This document shows, one piece after another, positions 1 to 10,474 of a stretch of DNA of 64,000 nt. Both the position numbers and the translations under genes were made by a program. Where the stretch lies: contig NC_087377.1 in the NCBI RefSeq assembly GCF_963675165.1, positions 9,255,122 to 9,319,121 of the forward strand. Reading direction: 5' to 3'. The notes below the pieces were generated by a model, which did no database searches, was not told the DNA's origin, and worked only from the letters and a program-made list of their open reading frames with translations. Position 1 is the stretch's first letter. The number at the start of each line of letters is the position of its first letter. The stretch is from Halichondria panicea (lineage: Eukaryota; Porifera; Demospongiae; Suberitida; Halichondriidae).

Positions 1-171
1 CATGTCTGTACAGACTGGAAGCGACTTGGCCTATCCAAGTTTTCGCTGGATAATAGGCCCATGGCCATCTGTTAGTGTGTGTAATTAGTTTGAATCAGTC
101 TCCTTGTTTGTTCATGCGTTACACACCCTTTTACCTGACGCACTTTGATGTCTGACGGAGTTCGGCGACTT
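1..171 (-). repeat. Dispersed repeat E, inverted copy of the window's right end
   Basis: Bases 14-171 match, in reverse complement, 63783-63940 at the other end of the window. Shared words include GGCCATGGGCCTATTATCC and AGTCGCC..CTCCGTCAGACATCAAAG, with scattered substitutions and an indel near 120-140. Weaker relatives lie at 63290-63435 and about 62480-62560. It is non-coding and truncated by the window edge. Confidence 0.75.
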
Positions 172-225
172 ACTATATATACATATAGCTATAATTATTA
201 CATGGCTAATATAAACATGCAGTTT

Positions 226-455
226 ATAGACTGGAAACCACGTTCCTTTCTTTTGGGAATTCGAAAGAGGACTGGCCAGCTAGGTGACTATCAATGACTC
301 GTCCCAAAGGAATGTTTGGAATGTAACTACCGTGACACAGGAAACCACACCCTTTTCACTGGACCACTTCCGCAAAATTTAGTACAAAGAAGAGTTGTTG
401 ATAGTCACCTGGCCAGTTCGCTTTCCGAAAATAAATGGGCGTGGTTTTCAGTCTA
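226..455. repeat. Foldback MITE-like element
   Basis: The arms 227-294 and 398-455 are inverted copies: TAGACTGGAAACCACG pairs with CGTGGTTTTCAGTCTA, and GGACTGGCCAGCTAGGTGAC pairs with GTCACCTGGCCAG. The short ORF inside (316-525) is a by-product of the repeat. No convincing target duplication is visible. Confidence 0.7.
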
Positions 456-814
456 CGCTATTCAGTCTATTTATTGGCCCGGTATAGTAGCAAAGGTCAT
501 TATGCCAGAGATCACTATCTACTAAAAGGGTTGATACCAGGAGCACATGATGGGAAGGAGCATTCAACTGTGTAGAATAGCTTGTTGTCTAAGTGACCAA
601 ATAATTAGTTAATGCCCAGCCAGAGTGCAATATATGGCATGTTGCACGAGGGCGCCTGCAATAACTATAGCTTGTTGCCCAATGACGTTAAACTCGTCTG
701 ACTGGTCATATAAATCGTAATAAAAGACATGTGTTTTGAAGGAATTTAGTGTATTCATTATAGTTTGCTGAATTCCATAGTAAATTTTTAGGTTTTCTTA
801 CCACTTCTAGTTTT
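456..814. other. No gene seen
   Basis: AT-rich sequence with no ORF of interest, no long repeat and no RNA gene that I can recognise. Confidence 0.6.
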
Positions 815-1175
815 ACTAGTGTTCAAGCTGGCGCTGTGCTAATGCCTCTCGCCATGTTTTTGCTTTCGCTGAAAAGTATTAGAGTGTTATATTAGTTTCT
901 ATAATGAATTTTATATTAAAGTTAGCTTATCTATATAAAGTCACTGAGAAGAAAAGACTTATTTACATGCATCTATTGTTGTATTATGTGGCTTACCAGG
1001 ACCTCAAGAAAGAAGAAAATTGATTCTTCCAGGATCTGTGTAGTTCAGTGTATATAATATCTAAGAAGAAAAGACCTGTGCACATGCATATTGTTATCTA
1101 TATTGTTATATGGTAGTGTTTTGTGGCTTACCAGGCCTTCAAGACAAAGATGATTCTGCCAGGAGGTCTTGGATA
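815..1175 (+). repeat. Dispersed repeat A, copy 1
   Basis: This block runs from GTTCAAGCTGGCGCTGTGCT through two phrases ending GTGGCTTACCAGG. It recurs at 28866-29215 (same strand) and 55915-56248 (opposite strand), with a shorter piece at about 43530-43690. It contains a tandem of about 130 bp (AAGAAAAGACYT...TGGCTTACCAGG). At three loci it adjoins repeat B, so A+B may be one composite element of about 0.6-0.8 kb. No coding potential and no clear terminal inverted repeats. Confidence 0.75.
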
Positions 1176-1295
1176 TTATTTCTCACACATGGGGAATGAG
1201 CGCGCATGCGCATTACATCCACAGGAATAATTAAAGGGTGTGTCCAAAGAGATCAATTTTCACAATTAATGGCTACTGCTAGCTAGCTGTTTTAA

Positions 1296-1636
1296 CAGAT
1301 ATTTTCTGAGTATTGTAGCTAACAAAAAGCTAGCGCTTTAGTGCAAGGCTAACTCATATGTTGAATAGAAAGTTTTTGCCGACAGATGATGCTATGAAAG
1401 ATTCTGAAGAGACTGCAACAGCCTTCAATGTGAGTCAAACTAGCCATAACTCGAGAAAGAAGCTTTAGTTTGCTAATCCACGAATCAAAATCCAAGAGAA
1501 CGTGGCTAGAAGCCTATAGAAGCTGTTAGCTTTCGTCGCATTGCAACCGTTGAGCAGTTACAGCTGGAACAGACACACACACAGACACACACACACTCAG
1601 CTTGTATCCCTCGTGCGGCTACGCCTCGAGGCATAA
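1296..1636 (+). repeat. Dispersed repeat B, copy 1
   Basis: This block runs from GCTAACAAAAAGCTAGCGC to GCGGCTACGCCTCGAGGCAT, with an internal CA/GACA microsatellite. Other copies are at 18120-18897 (-), 29535-29812 plus 31060-31153 (+, split by a LINE), 43775-44060 (+) and 55662-55914 (-). I see no polymerase III box that I would defend, so I leave the class open. Confidence 0.8.
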
Positions 1637-1639
1637 AAA

Positions 1640-2148
1640 GTAGTAACCTATAAAAGGGACCAAATGAGTTATTGGGTGGGATGGTGGCAAAAACGAAAAG
1701 CAATTTGGCCTGGAATGTCATTAAAAGGTCATAATTAGGGAAAGTTCAAGTGATGTCCGACCTCCTCTGGGATGGTGGGGCATAAGTCCCAAATGGACAT
1801 CTACTGCATTTACACACAGTGCAAGTGCATATAATAGCAATATATGGTTGCCATGGTAGTGATGCAACATGCCATATACTGAGCACTGGATTGCTTTGAT
1901 CTGCCCACTCACTATAGTTACATGTAGTTGTAAACTATGAATATATTATTGCCAATATACTTACATTCAGAGAAATGCTGCTGTGTTGTCAGCTTAATTG
2001 TTGTTACTACACCGCTTAGACAACAGCTATTCTGAGTAACTGTCGATACATAGCATGCATGTTTGTGTGTTCTTTATCAATTTCCATATAAATGGCTAAA
2101 TTTTTGTAATTATATCTATTCAGTTATACCTTAATTGATTGTCTCTAA
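1640..2148. other. No gene seen
   Basis: Non-coding AT-rich DNA. A strong-looking 3' splice site (CTAATCGTGTTCAG, ending at 2158) lies just after this stretch and could belong to the next ORF. Confidence 0.5.
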
Positions 2149-2790
2149 TCGTGTTCAGTGACTACATGTAATTATGATTATAACGTAATAGATAAATGTA
2201 GTGCAGGCACCTATACACTGCATACCATGGTTGCATGTGTCTGTCCACGTATACTGCACATTGATCCCTCCATGCATGCAGGAATCTCATCAAGCGCACC
2301 AAATGGAAAAACGATACTTCTTGATATGGCATTGTGGGATATTTGGAAAGACTACTCCGGGAAACTTGAAGGCTACATCTACACAGGAAAAAATCACCAC
2401 AAGGGTATTTGCATCCGAAAAATGGGAGAAATGAACAACGAAAATATTCTCAACTTTGATCTTTCCGTGAATAACAAGGCTAAATGGGAAGTAAAGGTGA
2501 CTTCTAGATCTAGTGACTTGTGGAATCCAACAGATGACCATACTTTTAAAACTACCAACACTTGGGCATTGACACTACTAGTACTGGCCTTGATTAAGTT
2601 TGGGAATTCTTTTGGTGGTTGGCATCTTTGCTGTAACAATTGCCGCAAATGGTCCAGTGGCTTTGTCGAGTTTATTCAAGACCCTAAAGAGTACAAACAC
2701 TTGAATCTAGAAAACCCTCCAACTGGGAATATGATTGAATTTAAGGAGTACTATAAAGAAAAGCATAATTGCTCCATACTATTTTCTTGA
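2149..2790 (+). CDS. Orphan ORF, about 210 aa, possibly a terminal exon
   Basis: I do not recognise this protein. The frame is open from 2149 to the TGA at 2788-2790 and begins with no in-frame ATG, only GTG at 2158. That GTG coincides with a plausible 3' splice site (ctaatcgtgttcag), so this may be a 3'-terminal exon. The C-terminal 160 residues have a protein-like composition: KMGEMNNENILNFDLSVNN, then a short hydrophobic stretch (WALTLLVLALIKFGNSFGG) and a CCNNCRKW cysteine cluster. The frame is longer than expected by chance at this AT content. No upstream exon was identified, and a chance ORF remains possible. Confidence 0.45.
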   Translation, partial: SCSVTTCNYDYNVIDKCSAGTYTLHTMVACVCPRILHIDPSMHAGISSSAPNGKTILLDMALWDIWKDYSGKLEGYIYTGKNHHKGICIRKMGEMNNENILNFDLSVNNKAKWEVKVTSRSSDLWNPTDDHTFKTTNTWALTLLVLALIKFGNSFGGWHLCCNNCRKWSSGFVEFIQDPKEYKHLNLENPPTGNMIEFKEYYKEKHNCSILFS

Positions 2791-2952
2791 TCAAAAACAA
2801 CTGGAATGTGTTGATGAACTATGAACTATGAACTATATAATTACGTATGAATATAATCATGTGTTATCCGGAAGTACATCCGGTAGCTTGAGTTGTGCTA
2901 ATTACTGTCCCGTGTCTGATGATTCTTAACTGAACATTGAGCTAGCTAGTCA

Positions 2953-3267
2953 CTACAGAATTAATTGTGTTCTAATTATACAAGTACAAAAAACATTTTG
3001 AAAAAATGAAGAAAGAACAAAACAAGATTGTGGGTTGCTATATAGGTTCCAACTAGTTGGTTTGCCATTTGGGTCCAGCACTATATACTTCTCGTTATGT
3101 CTTTCTTTATGCGAGATACTCGATCCGGCCCCTATTATTTTGATTTGACCATCAACCTGCATGTGTATACTGTTCCTATAGAATGATTCATTCAAAAATG
3201 GTGTTTTACATAATTTTTTATATGTATAGTTTTTAAGGTATACACTGTTGGGTTCGTCTTGAACCAA
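2953..3267 (-). CDS. Possible small ORF, 104 aa, unrecognised
   Basis: A minus-strand frame from ATG to stop with a mixed, moderately protein-like composition (VDGQIKIIGAGSSISHKERH, then VLDPNGKPTSWNLYSN). It has no recognisable domain, no partner exon and no promoter evidence. It lies just downstream of the orphan ORF on the other strand. Confidence 0.25.
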   Translation of the reverse strand: MVQDEPNSVYLKNYTYKKLCKTPFLNESFYRNSIHMQVDGQIKIIGAGSSISHKERHNEKYIVLDPNGKPTSWNLYSNPQSCFVLSSFFQNVFCTCIIRTQLIL

Positions 3268-4846
3268 CCATGCGAAAGAGTATAATTATAGCTAAATAGC
3301 TGGACTATTTGTTTCAAGTTCAAAGATTGATTGACAAATTAATATCATTCTTACTTCAATAAAATAATATAGCAAATTCACAGTAAGGCAAACTGTAAAC
3401 TATTATATATGGCAATAACTAAAAGAGTAATGAATGGACAACTATATATAGGAGTCAGATCCCAGGGGGCTGATCCAAAATAATCCAGAAAGAAGGCATG
3501 ATATATCGTGAGAATAATCGAACCAAAGGAAAACTGTCACAATCATAGATATAGGTACAACAAATGTAATAATAATTATCATATCGACAACACATCAGTA
3601 CACGTATACCAACATACTGCCGGCCGGCCAAGACCTTTCAAAACAGTTACTTGCATGTGAGCTCATTGTTGTTGTTCTTCACTCGAAGCTTATTAATCGG
3701 GCATTTGAGGTTAGCCCATACTTTTCCGAACATTTCGCGTAATACAATTAGAGAGAGCAAACCCTCGGCTGTTAACATGAATTAAAGATCTATAACAGCC
3801 AAAAAATTGTTATAACAATAAAATTTAATGCTGGCAATAGCAAAATGTACGCCCTAGATCTAGCAGGGTGCATGGGATTTGTACCCCTGGAGTATCCTGA
3901 GAGATATTCCTTAGTGTCAGAGCACATCATGGTACAAATACTTATGAATGTCAATACCTGCATGTAGCCAGGATCATGCACACTCTAGAACGAACTGAAG
4001 CTATAATATAGAAAAAGCAGTATATGTGGCAGCTTTCTTTCTACACCGGGTGTCTCAATTTACAAGTTGTAAATATGGTTTGTCAAGCAAGCACATGCAC
4101 ACAATGTTGCAGAGCAACTATACAATGCCGTAGCATAAGCTAGTTCAAGAACTTTAAGTTGCATCAAAAGAAAAATGCACCAGACTAAAAAACATGTGAC
4201 AGAACAGAACCATTATATAGAATAAGACACTAAACATATACCTAAACATGGTCACCTATACAGTTATGTCTATAGCACACCATAAATAGTACAGGCACAG
4301 TTCTATTAAATTTAATTAGTATAGGTACAGATACAGTTCCATTAAGATAAAGCGTAGTATATATAGTTCCAAAAACAACAACATTCCTCCTCGCTTTAAT
4401 CAAAATGTTCAGGTATGATTCTATGTCCCTGCCATGTTTCAGCTGTAAACAAGAGAACATCGATTTAAAAAACGAACAAAGAGTAACTCTGTTGCTATTG
4501 TAGGTGTGTATAGTGTAGCTAGTTAGCGTTGTAGTAATGAGCACGAGATGCTGAAAATAATAATACGTGTGAACACAGTCACCCTCTCATCACTAGAATG
4601 GTTTTTGTACTGTCATGCAGAGTAGACAATTTATTATTGTTATGATTATAGTCCTGTGGGACATTAAAATGTTATCGAATGTCAATTTCCGTGGATCATT
4701 TCTGCATGCATGCTGGTTGAGGACATGGCTTTACTAGAATAATAATTATGTCATAGGTAAAGATCATTGAGAGTCAAAGTCAAATTATTGTATTAATGGG
4801 TAAAGATCAACATTGCTAGATGCTCCTATTAAATGCATGTTCTTTT
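3268..4846. other. No gene seen
   Basis: AT-rich intergenic DNA. The only recognisable item is a fragment of repeat C (GCAAACCCTCGGCTG) near 3758. The short minus-strand ORFs at 3790-3981 and 4242-4544 look like chance. Confidence 0.5.
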
Positions 4847-4891
4847 CTAGCCTCGAATCCATGCCGTTAATCGGCGTGGATTCGAGGCTAG
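4847..4891. repeat. Near-perfect hairpin of the TAGCCTCGA type
   Basis: CTAGCCTCGAATCCATGCCG is followed by a 5-nt loop and its inverse with one mismatch. The outer sequence TAGCCTCGA equals the terminal bases of transposons X and Z, so this is probably a minimal end-to-end remnant of that family. Confidence 0.75.
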
Positions 4892-5455
4892 TTCTTTTCA
4901 TGTAGTTTAAAGACGTTAATAGCTATAGTATTACATGGCTAATGGCTATAAGTTAGCCTATATTAACTTACAGTGATCTAGATTTAGCAGTAGTACCCAT
5001 GCCAAAAGCACAATCTAGTGATGTTAAAGAAAGTCATTAGCATTCTATTATAACTTTTAACTCACAACTTTATTTTTCAGCTTAGTAGACATAGTTTAAA
5101 ACCATAGATCAGTAGTGCTATACACGTTGCAATAAGTTTAAAGCCATACAAGTCTGGCACATGTTGTGCCACAAATCCGAAAAGAAGGTGTGGCCATACA
5201 TTCCATTGTTAACTGCATGTAAAGGCAAAGGCACCGGTGATGGATCGACCTAGTTGGGCGGAGCCCGACCGTCCCTGACGGGAGGTCGAGGGACACGCTT
5301 ATATAGGATTTGTACTTGTGTGTTATGTAATACTGCTTGGAGCATCATGAATATAATCATTTTAAGTGGGTGTTAAACGCAATATGCACCGCACTGCACC
5401 ACACTGGCTGGCACTGAACAACATGACTGTGCTACTAAATTAGTATTGAGCAAGA

Positions 5456-5701
5456 ATGGCCCAAGTGCTACAATGTTTTGGATGTGGGGATGAGCTATCA
5501 AGGCCTGGTGATAGGAGAGCTCTTGATGTTCCAGCTGGAAAGGAAGTGTTGGACCTGTGGACAATGCTACTGGAGAATGAGGAAGAACAGATGTGTGCTG
5601 ATGTCGACATTAACAGTATTGTAAATGGCAGTGATAAAAACAGATTGCCCAAAATGTGCAGGAAATGTTTCGGTAGATATAGCAGCTTTCTTGAAGCACA
5701 G
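5456..5701 (+). CDS. zf-AD-like first exon in transposon Y1 (partial gene)
   Basis: The open frame begins with ATG at 5456 and runs 82 codons to a 5' splice site (GAAGCACAG|GTAATA) in phase 0. It contains two CxxC pairs, CFGC near residue 8 and CRKC near residue 70, with an acidic helix-rich middle. That is the layout of a zf-AD-type zinc knuckle. No following exon exists before the helicase gene, so the rest of the protein is missing. In X the corresponding position is the first exon of the DUF6589 gene, so I infer this is the orphaned N-terminus of a transposase-type gene. The Y2 counterpart (16405-16640) has a 10-nt deletion. Confidence 0.6.
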
Positions 5702-5764
5702 GTAATAATGAAAATAAAAATTGTAATTAGCTGAAAGAAGTAACAAATAACCTAAGTCTTAGGT

Positions 5765-7054
5765 CCACTGTCCACATAAACATGACTTAGAACAAATATC
5801 ACAGCACAAGCAATTGAAACCGAGATCAAAATGTTTGTAATTGTCAATATTTCGGAAAAGACTATCCCTTCTACAATCTGTAGTGTTTGAAGCATATTCA
5901 TTATCAACTTGATGGTAAATTATTGCCTTCAAAAGGGTTACATGCACGTGATGGTTTACCATCTCGACCTGCTCTACCAGTCTCTTGTACATAGCTACTG
6001 ATATCGTCTGGCAGGCCAACATGAATGATTTGCCGAATGTTGGGACAATCAACACCCATGCCAAATGCCATAGTAGCTACAACAATGCGAAGATTGCCAT
6101 CACCCTTAAATAAACGAATGATTTAAGATTTATGGGCTGGATCAGTGACACTTGTAAACATGTCCACGAGGTGAAATTCAGGAAGATCAGGAAACTTGTT
6201 TCTCTCGATTACCAATTTCTGGGCCAAGTTTTGGAATGTCTCTGGTATACTTTTGAACAATCCAACAGCATACATCAAATTTGGGATTACTGGGACTCTC
6301 GTAATGACAAATGGGTTTCTTAGGCCAACAATACGAGAAATGAATGAAATGTCACTTCGGGTAGCTGTTGCTGTTAGCGGCATCACATGAGCTGATGTTG
6401 GAATGAGGCTGCGCACTTCTCCAATTCTCAACAGCATTTGCCTGAAAGTCTCACCCCTGCAATAATATTATTGGTATAAAAAACGATGAGTCAAATACAT
6501 AGTGATACCATTTCTTCACACAATGAGCTTCATCGATTATCAAAGCCTTGAGTCTATTAGCATACACATCTCCCCCCAGAAGTCTTCTCCAATGCTTCTT
6601 GCTGATGATCATTTCAGGTGTAAAGAATACTAGCTGGTACTTTCCGTGGAAGATCGCATCCATTGTAGCTGCATCAGACATCTCGCCCGAGACATAATTA
6701 TGTGCTAGAGATGCCTTTAGAACAATAGATGGCTACCTATATATAGAATAAAAGCATCCAGTTTAGTTACGTGTAAACAGCTCATATGCACATGTACGTA
6801 TAATTATATGTATGTTCTATCTAGCCTTACATACCTGATCATGAATGATGGCCAGCAGAGGAGTGACTACTACTACAATAGAATGACCTTTCTCCTTCTC
6901 CAATATTTTGTCAAATGCTGCAGGCAAACAAGAGCAAAGGCTCTTTCCAAATCCAGTAGGCAATACAGCAAAGACATCTCTGCCTCTCAGAAAAGAAGTG
7001 ACTACTTCCAAGCTCCTTAGCAGCTTCTGTGACAGCTTGTGTAACTTTCTCCAT
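5765..7054 (-). pseudogene. RecQ-like helicase pseudogene of transposon Y1
   Basis: Minus-strand superfamily 2 DNA helicase of RecQ type. Motif I is LPTGFGKS (about 6945), motif II DEAHCVKKW (about 6520), motif III TATATRSD (about 6375) and motif [12 protein letters not shown] (about 5960). A C-terminal Cys cluster (CCDICSKSCLCG) resembles a RecQ zinc site. Introns are short, one after IHDQ and one inside the Trp codon of motif II. It is dead: the first ATG of Y2 is TTG here, about 29 codons between motifs IV and V are deleted relative to Y2, HKS is followed by a TAA where Y2 has GAA, and the frame shifts before motif I. I infer a role in element replication or unwinding; a host RecQ origin is less likely because of the TIRs. 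Confidence 0.85.
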
Positions 7055-7442
7055 TTTGCTCAAGGCAGCTCTGCCCAGCTAACGTTGCATGGCTGCACAC
7101 CCACCTAGCTAAGTGGGTGTTAACCAACCACTTGCAATACTGCAATCTGATTGGGCTGCACTCCTCAGTGCAGCAGTACAAATCCTATATAAACGTGTCA
7201 CCTGGCCACCCGTTGGGAACGGGTGCCGGGCTCCGCCCAGCTAGGATCGACCCACCAGGTACGTCACTGTTATCCACTCTAAATATACCTTTGACCTACC
7301 TATTTGCATTGTTTGTTGTTTTTAGAGTGTCTTTATCACAATGCTCATTCCCTGAATCCTACCTGCCGACTAAACAGAAAATGAATATCCATCAAGTTTA
7401 TCACCTTTCGTGCAACAATTACTTGTTTTGCAATGGTTTGGT

Positions 7443-7560
7443 GCTTACAGAGGAGGCCGCTGGTAGCACTGAAGCACAGCCAAATGAGAGGGAGGTGAGT
7501 CAGAGTTTGCAGGAAGGTGAAGTGAAGGAGGCAGAGGATAGACTTGATCGTAAACATGAG
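7443..7560 (+). CDS. Candidate host exon, acidic linker
   Basis: From GAGGAGGCCGCTGGTAGCAC to a canonical 5' splice site (CATGAG|GTGAGC) the frame reads as Glu/Lys/Ala-rich sequence (EAQPNEREVSQSLQEGEVKE). It is paralogous to the second half of the exon at 17619-17806: both share GTGCTTACAGAGGAGGCC and an STAxA core. Its 3' splice site is uncertain; CTTACAG|AG could serve. It lies between transposons Y1 and X, and 7253 onward resembles 18066 onward (CCACCAGGTACGTCACTG). This suggests a host gene with repeated exon modules. Confidence 0.4.
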
Positions 7561-7773
7561 GTGAGCAGAACGATATATATCGTAAGTTTTGAATGTGTAT
7601 AGTTAATCATTTCGAATGACACTATACAAGTCTGATTGCACTAAACTATTGCATATGCCCTCATCTTATCATGCATACCCTTGAAGTTGTTTTACGCTCT
7701 AAGGTACTTACTATAGTGCATATCCTCCCCCAATAGTTCTATGCATAATTGGTGCAATACACATAAAGTTGTA

Positions 7774-7996
7774 CCAAGGGCGTATAAAAGAAGAGAGGGC
7801 ATGCAACTCCTATATGAGCAGGTTCAAACGTGGGCGGATGAATGTGCAATGACTGTGCATGAAATGCTAAAAATAGAAATTTCTATTTTTAGCACTTCAT
7901 GTAAATGCACACATTCCTCCGCCCACGTTTGAACTCTGCTAGCTACGTGTACTGATAGTGGAGTTGCATGCCCTCTCTTCTTTTATACGCCCTTGG
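7774..7996. repeat. Long foldback MITE (CCAAGGGCGTATAAAAG ends)
   Basis: Almost the whole element is one palindrome centred near 7878. The arms of about 105 bp begin CCAAGGGCGTATAAAAGAAG and include GCATGCAACTCC, GTTCAAACGTGGGCGGA and, at the centre, GCTAAAAATAGAAATTTCTA. The same ends bound the element at 35633-36276. The small ORF inside is not a gene. Confidence 0.85.
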
Positions 7997-8423
7997 TCAG
8001 GGGCATAGGCAGGAATTTGAGGAAGGGGGGGGCTGAGCTGAAAGGGTGTGAAGCACCTGGTTTCTGGCGCGGAGCGCCGGAAATTTTTGTCGACAGGAAA
8101 CCATACCTCCTAATTAATGACTCATTTCCGGGAATAGTTGTTGTACCAGGCGTGTCTGGTTGTACTTAACGATTTATGATGTTACAATTTTGTTGTACTT
8201 GTACAATTAATATGCATGAAACAATAATTATATGCTATGCTAAACTACATGTACAATGTTGTATATGATAATGTAGCTGATCAGTTACTTTGCTGGCTCT
8301 TTCATCAGTACTCAGGCTGGCAGTACTAGAGCTTGGCAAGTTGGCACTAGATCTTGGCCTTGACTCACGCTTGAGAAATAATGTTTCTGCGACATAGTTG
8401 CTGCTCTCAATCAACCTCTGTGG

Positions 8424-8481
8424 TAGCCTCGATTTAAGGCCGCTTTAGAAGCGGCCTGGTATACCTTGTATGCGCATGCGC
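8424..8481 (+). repeat. Left terminal inverted repeat of X
   Basis: 58 bp beginning TAGCCTCGATTTAAGGCC. It contains a subterminal palindrome (CCGCTTTAGAAGCGG) and ends GTATGCGCATGCGC. It matches the right TIR apart from about 10 nt missing there. Confidence 0.88.
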
Positions 8482-8603
8482 TTACATTACCCCAAAAAGG
8501 GGGTAATCCGTGTATTTGTGGATACTGTCAGTAAAATAAACACGTATACTATTTTGTATTCTAATTTTAGTGGTCCGTGTTACACACTTTACATATAGCA
8601 AAG

Positions 8604-9983
8604 ATGACTAGCTCGACTGACACTGAGTTCTCTTCCGCTTTGGCTTATGCCCTTTCTTGTGTGAAGAGAAGTCATTTAGTTCTGAGGGATAAACAGCTTG
8701 ACACTCTACGGATGCTGTTGGATATGGAAAGTCTATCTGCTACCAAACTTTGCCTTTTTTATTCGACAAGAAGCTGGATAGAATTAGTTCTCCTCCTAGT
8801 GAGCGTAGTATTGTGTTAGTTGTGTCTCCCCTAGTGTCTCTAATGGTAGATCAAGTGACTAGTCTACATGATCGTGGTGTTCCTGCTGGTATACTCAGTG
8901 GAAACAAAGGGGTCGATAAGAAGTTCCTTGCTAACGAGAAAGATGTGCTTGAAGGAAAATGTTGCCTCTTGTATAGTGCTCCTGAAGCAATTGTTGGTAG
9001 CCATCGTTGGAAACAACTTTTACTGGTCCCTCCGTTGTGTACATCGATGGTGGCTGTGGCAGTGGATGAGGCCCATTGTGTGCATAAGTGGTAGGTATTA
9101 ATTGTGACTGTTTGATATATATGATTGCATTAACACTGAGTATTTGTTGTAGGAGTGCAGACTTTCGACCATGTTATGGTCGTATCAACGAATTACGTGC
9201 CTTCCTTCCTGCTGGACTGCCGATGTTATAGCATCAACTGCCACCGTTACTGACGTTATGCGACAAGAAGTGATTGAGAAGCTTGAGATGGAAGGCTGTA
9301 AGATTGTAACTGTATCTCCAAACAAGCCGAATATTTTTTATTCCGTTCAAAAACGTTCCGGTGATATAGAACACGATCTTTCTTTCATAGTTGATGATAT
9401 AGCGACTCATTCCATCAAGGCCAGGCGTGTGATTGTTTACTGCCGTTCCCTAGATATGTGTGCAGATTTATACGCTCATTTTTTGTTCACCCTTGGAGAT
9501 ATGGCGTATTACCCCACTGGTGCTAAGGAAGTAAGTGACAATAGAACATTTGGTATGTATCATTCGAAAACAGACGATCACAATAAGCATGTTATTATGC
9601 AAGGTATGGCAAAGACTGATGGAACGATCCAAGTTGTGTTTGCAACTATGGCCCTTGGAATGGGAGTGAACTTTATAGGCCTTACCAGTACGATACACTA
9701 CGGTGCTCCTAGATGTATTGATGACTACTTCCAGGAAAGCGGCCGAGCTGGAAGAGGAGGTGAATTGTGTACTTCGACTATCTTCTGGCGTCCATCTGAT
9801 GCCCCTGTGCGGAAAGACCTGAATAACCCTCGTAATGCTGAAATAGTTGCAGTTAGAAGGTATATTGAGAACTGTTCAGACTGTCGCCGCTATCTTTTGC
9901 TGAAATATTTTGATTTGACTATAGCTGCTAATCTAAAAAGGTGTGACCCTTTGTTGTGTTGTGACAATTGCGTAAGTGCATAA
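8604..9983 (+). pseudogene. RecQ-like helicase pseudogene of transposon X
   Basis: Exon 1 is 8604-9090 and exon 2 is 9153-9983, separated by a 62-nt intron (GTAGGT..TTGTAG) that interrupts the Trp codon of motif II. Visible motifs are VGYGKSICYQ (motif I remnant, about 8714), VVSPLVSLMVDQV (Ia), DEAHCVHKW (II), ASTATVTD (III), ATMALGMGV (V), QESGRAGRGG (VI) and a C-terminal zinc-type cluster CDPLLCCDNC. About 460 codons would be the intact length, near a minimal RecQ core. It is broken by a small deletion with frame change at motif I (about 8712) and by a one-base frameshift near 9220, where one frame stops and the next continues with motif III. I infer that it served the element's own mobility. 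Confidence 0.88.
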
Positions 9984-10474
9984 GGCTGCTGAGTAAGGCA
10001 AAGTGGAAAAGTTAGTCAGAAGGTAAGTATTTTTTTATACTAAATAGCGGGTAATTTTCGTGTTGTAAAAATTATTATTATTCGTGGGCAAGCTGACCTA
10101 TAGGAAAACTTTCTCCGCGCGTGGTTTACAGGAACGCTAGCAGTACTTGCAGCGCACGTAAATAAATCAAGGAAAATAATCACTCTATGTAATACATGAA
10201 AATTAGCTATTGTCATAATCTGCTTTAGAGATTCAATTACCATACGGGTAGAAAATTTCGAGGTGTTTTTAATTTCGCGTCTTTCGTGGGTGGCTGCAGA
10301 ACACGAAAATTAAAACCCGCGAAAGGCTTTGTTTATGCCATGCGAGATAGTGACACACCCTAACTCCACGAAATTTACTACCCGCGAAATTTTCCAAATA
10401 AGACAGAATATTGAATTGCACGAAAATTTACACCCTCGAAATTTTCTACCCGTACGGTATTTACATCAATCTCT
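9984..10474. other. Intergenic space between the convergent genes of X, filled by a MITE
   Basis: The helicase ends at 9983 and the DUF6589 gene stops at 10475. Between them lie a partial CGGGTAATTTTCGTG-type repeat (about 10045-10160) and the MITE at 10238-10461. No gene is seen. Confidence 0.6.
10238..10461. repeat. TA-flanked MITE, TTTCG family
   Basis: The inverted ends are CCATACGGGTAGAAAATTTC on the left and the inverse of CCGTACGGGTAGAAAATTTC on the right, flanked by TA. The interior is full of CGAAATT/CGCGAAA words. Family relatives occur near 22232, 31786, 35075, 45840, 46668, 52060 and 57506. Confidence 0.8.

Larger units (their letters stand above)
5251..7243 (-). mobile_element. 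Transposon Y, copy 1: RecQ-like helicase element with 9-bp TSD
   Basis: The termini are inverted repeats: TAGTTGGGCGGAGCCCG at the left and the inverse of TAGCTGGGCGGAGCCCG at the right. They are flanked by a perfect 9-bp duplication, GGATCGACC, at 5242-5250 and 7244-7252. Inside are a helicase pseudogene (-) reading from the right end and a zf-AD-like exon (+) at the left end, arranged convergently. The element is collinear in inverted orientation with Y2 (14771-16820). Close to both ends are palindromic G/C-rich blocks (CCGTCCCTGACGGGA; CCCGTTGGGAACGGG). Confidence 0.88.

Noticed and set aside
5373..5652. Minus-strand ORFs opposite the zf-AD-like exon of Y1
   Set aside because: They are shadows of the plus-strand exon, which has the CxxC pairs and a proper splice site.
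8577..9983. RecQ-like frames as host repair helicase genes
   Set aside because: They lie inside TIR elements with exact 9-bp TSDs, occur several times and are all disrupted.
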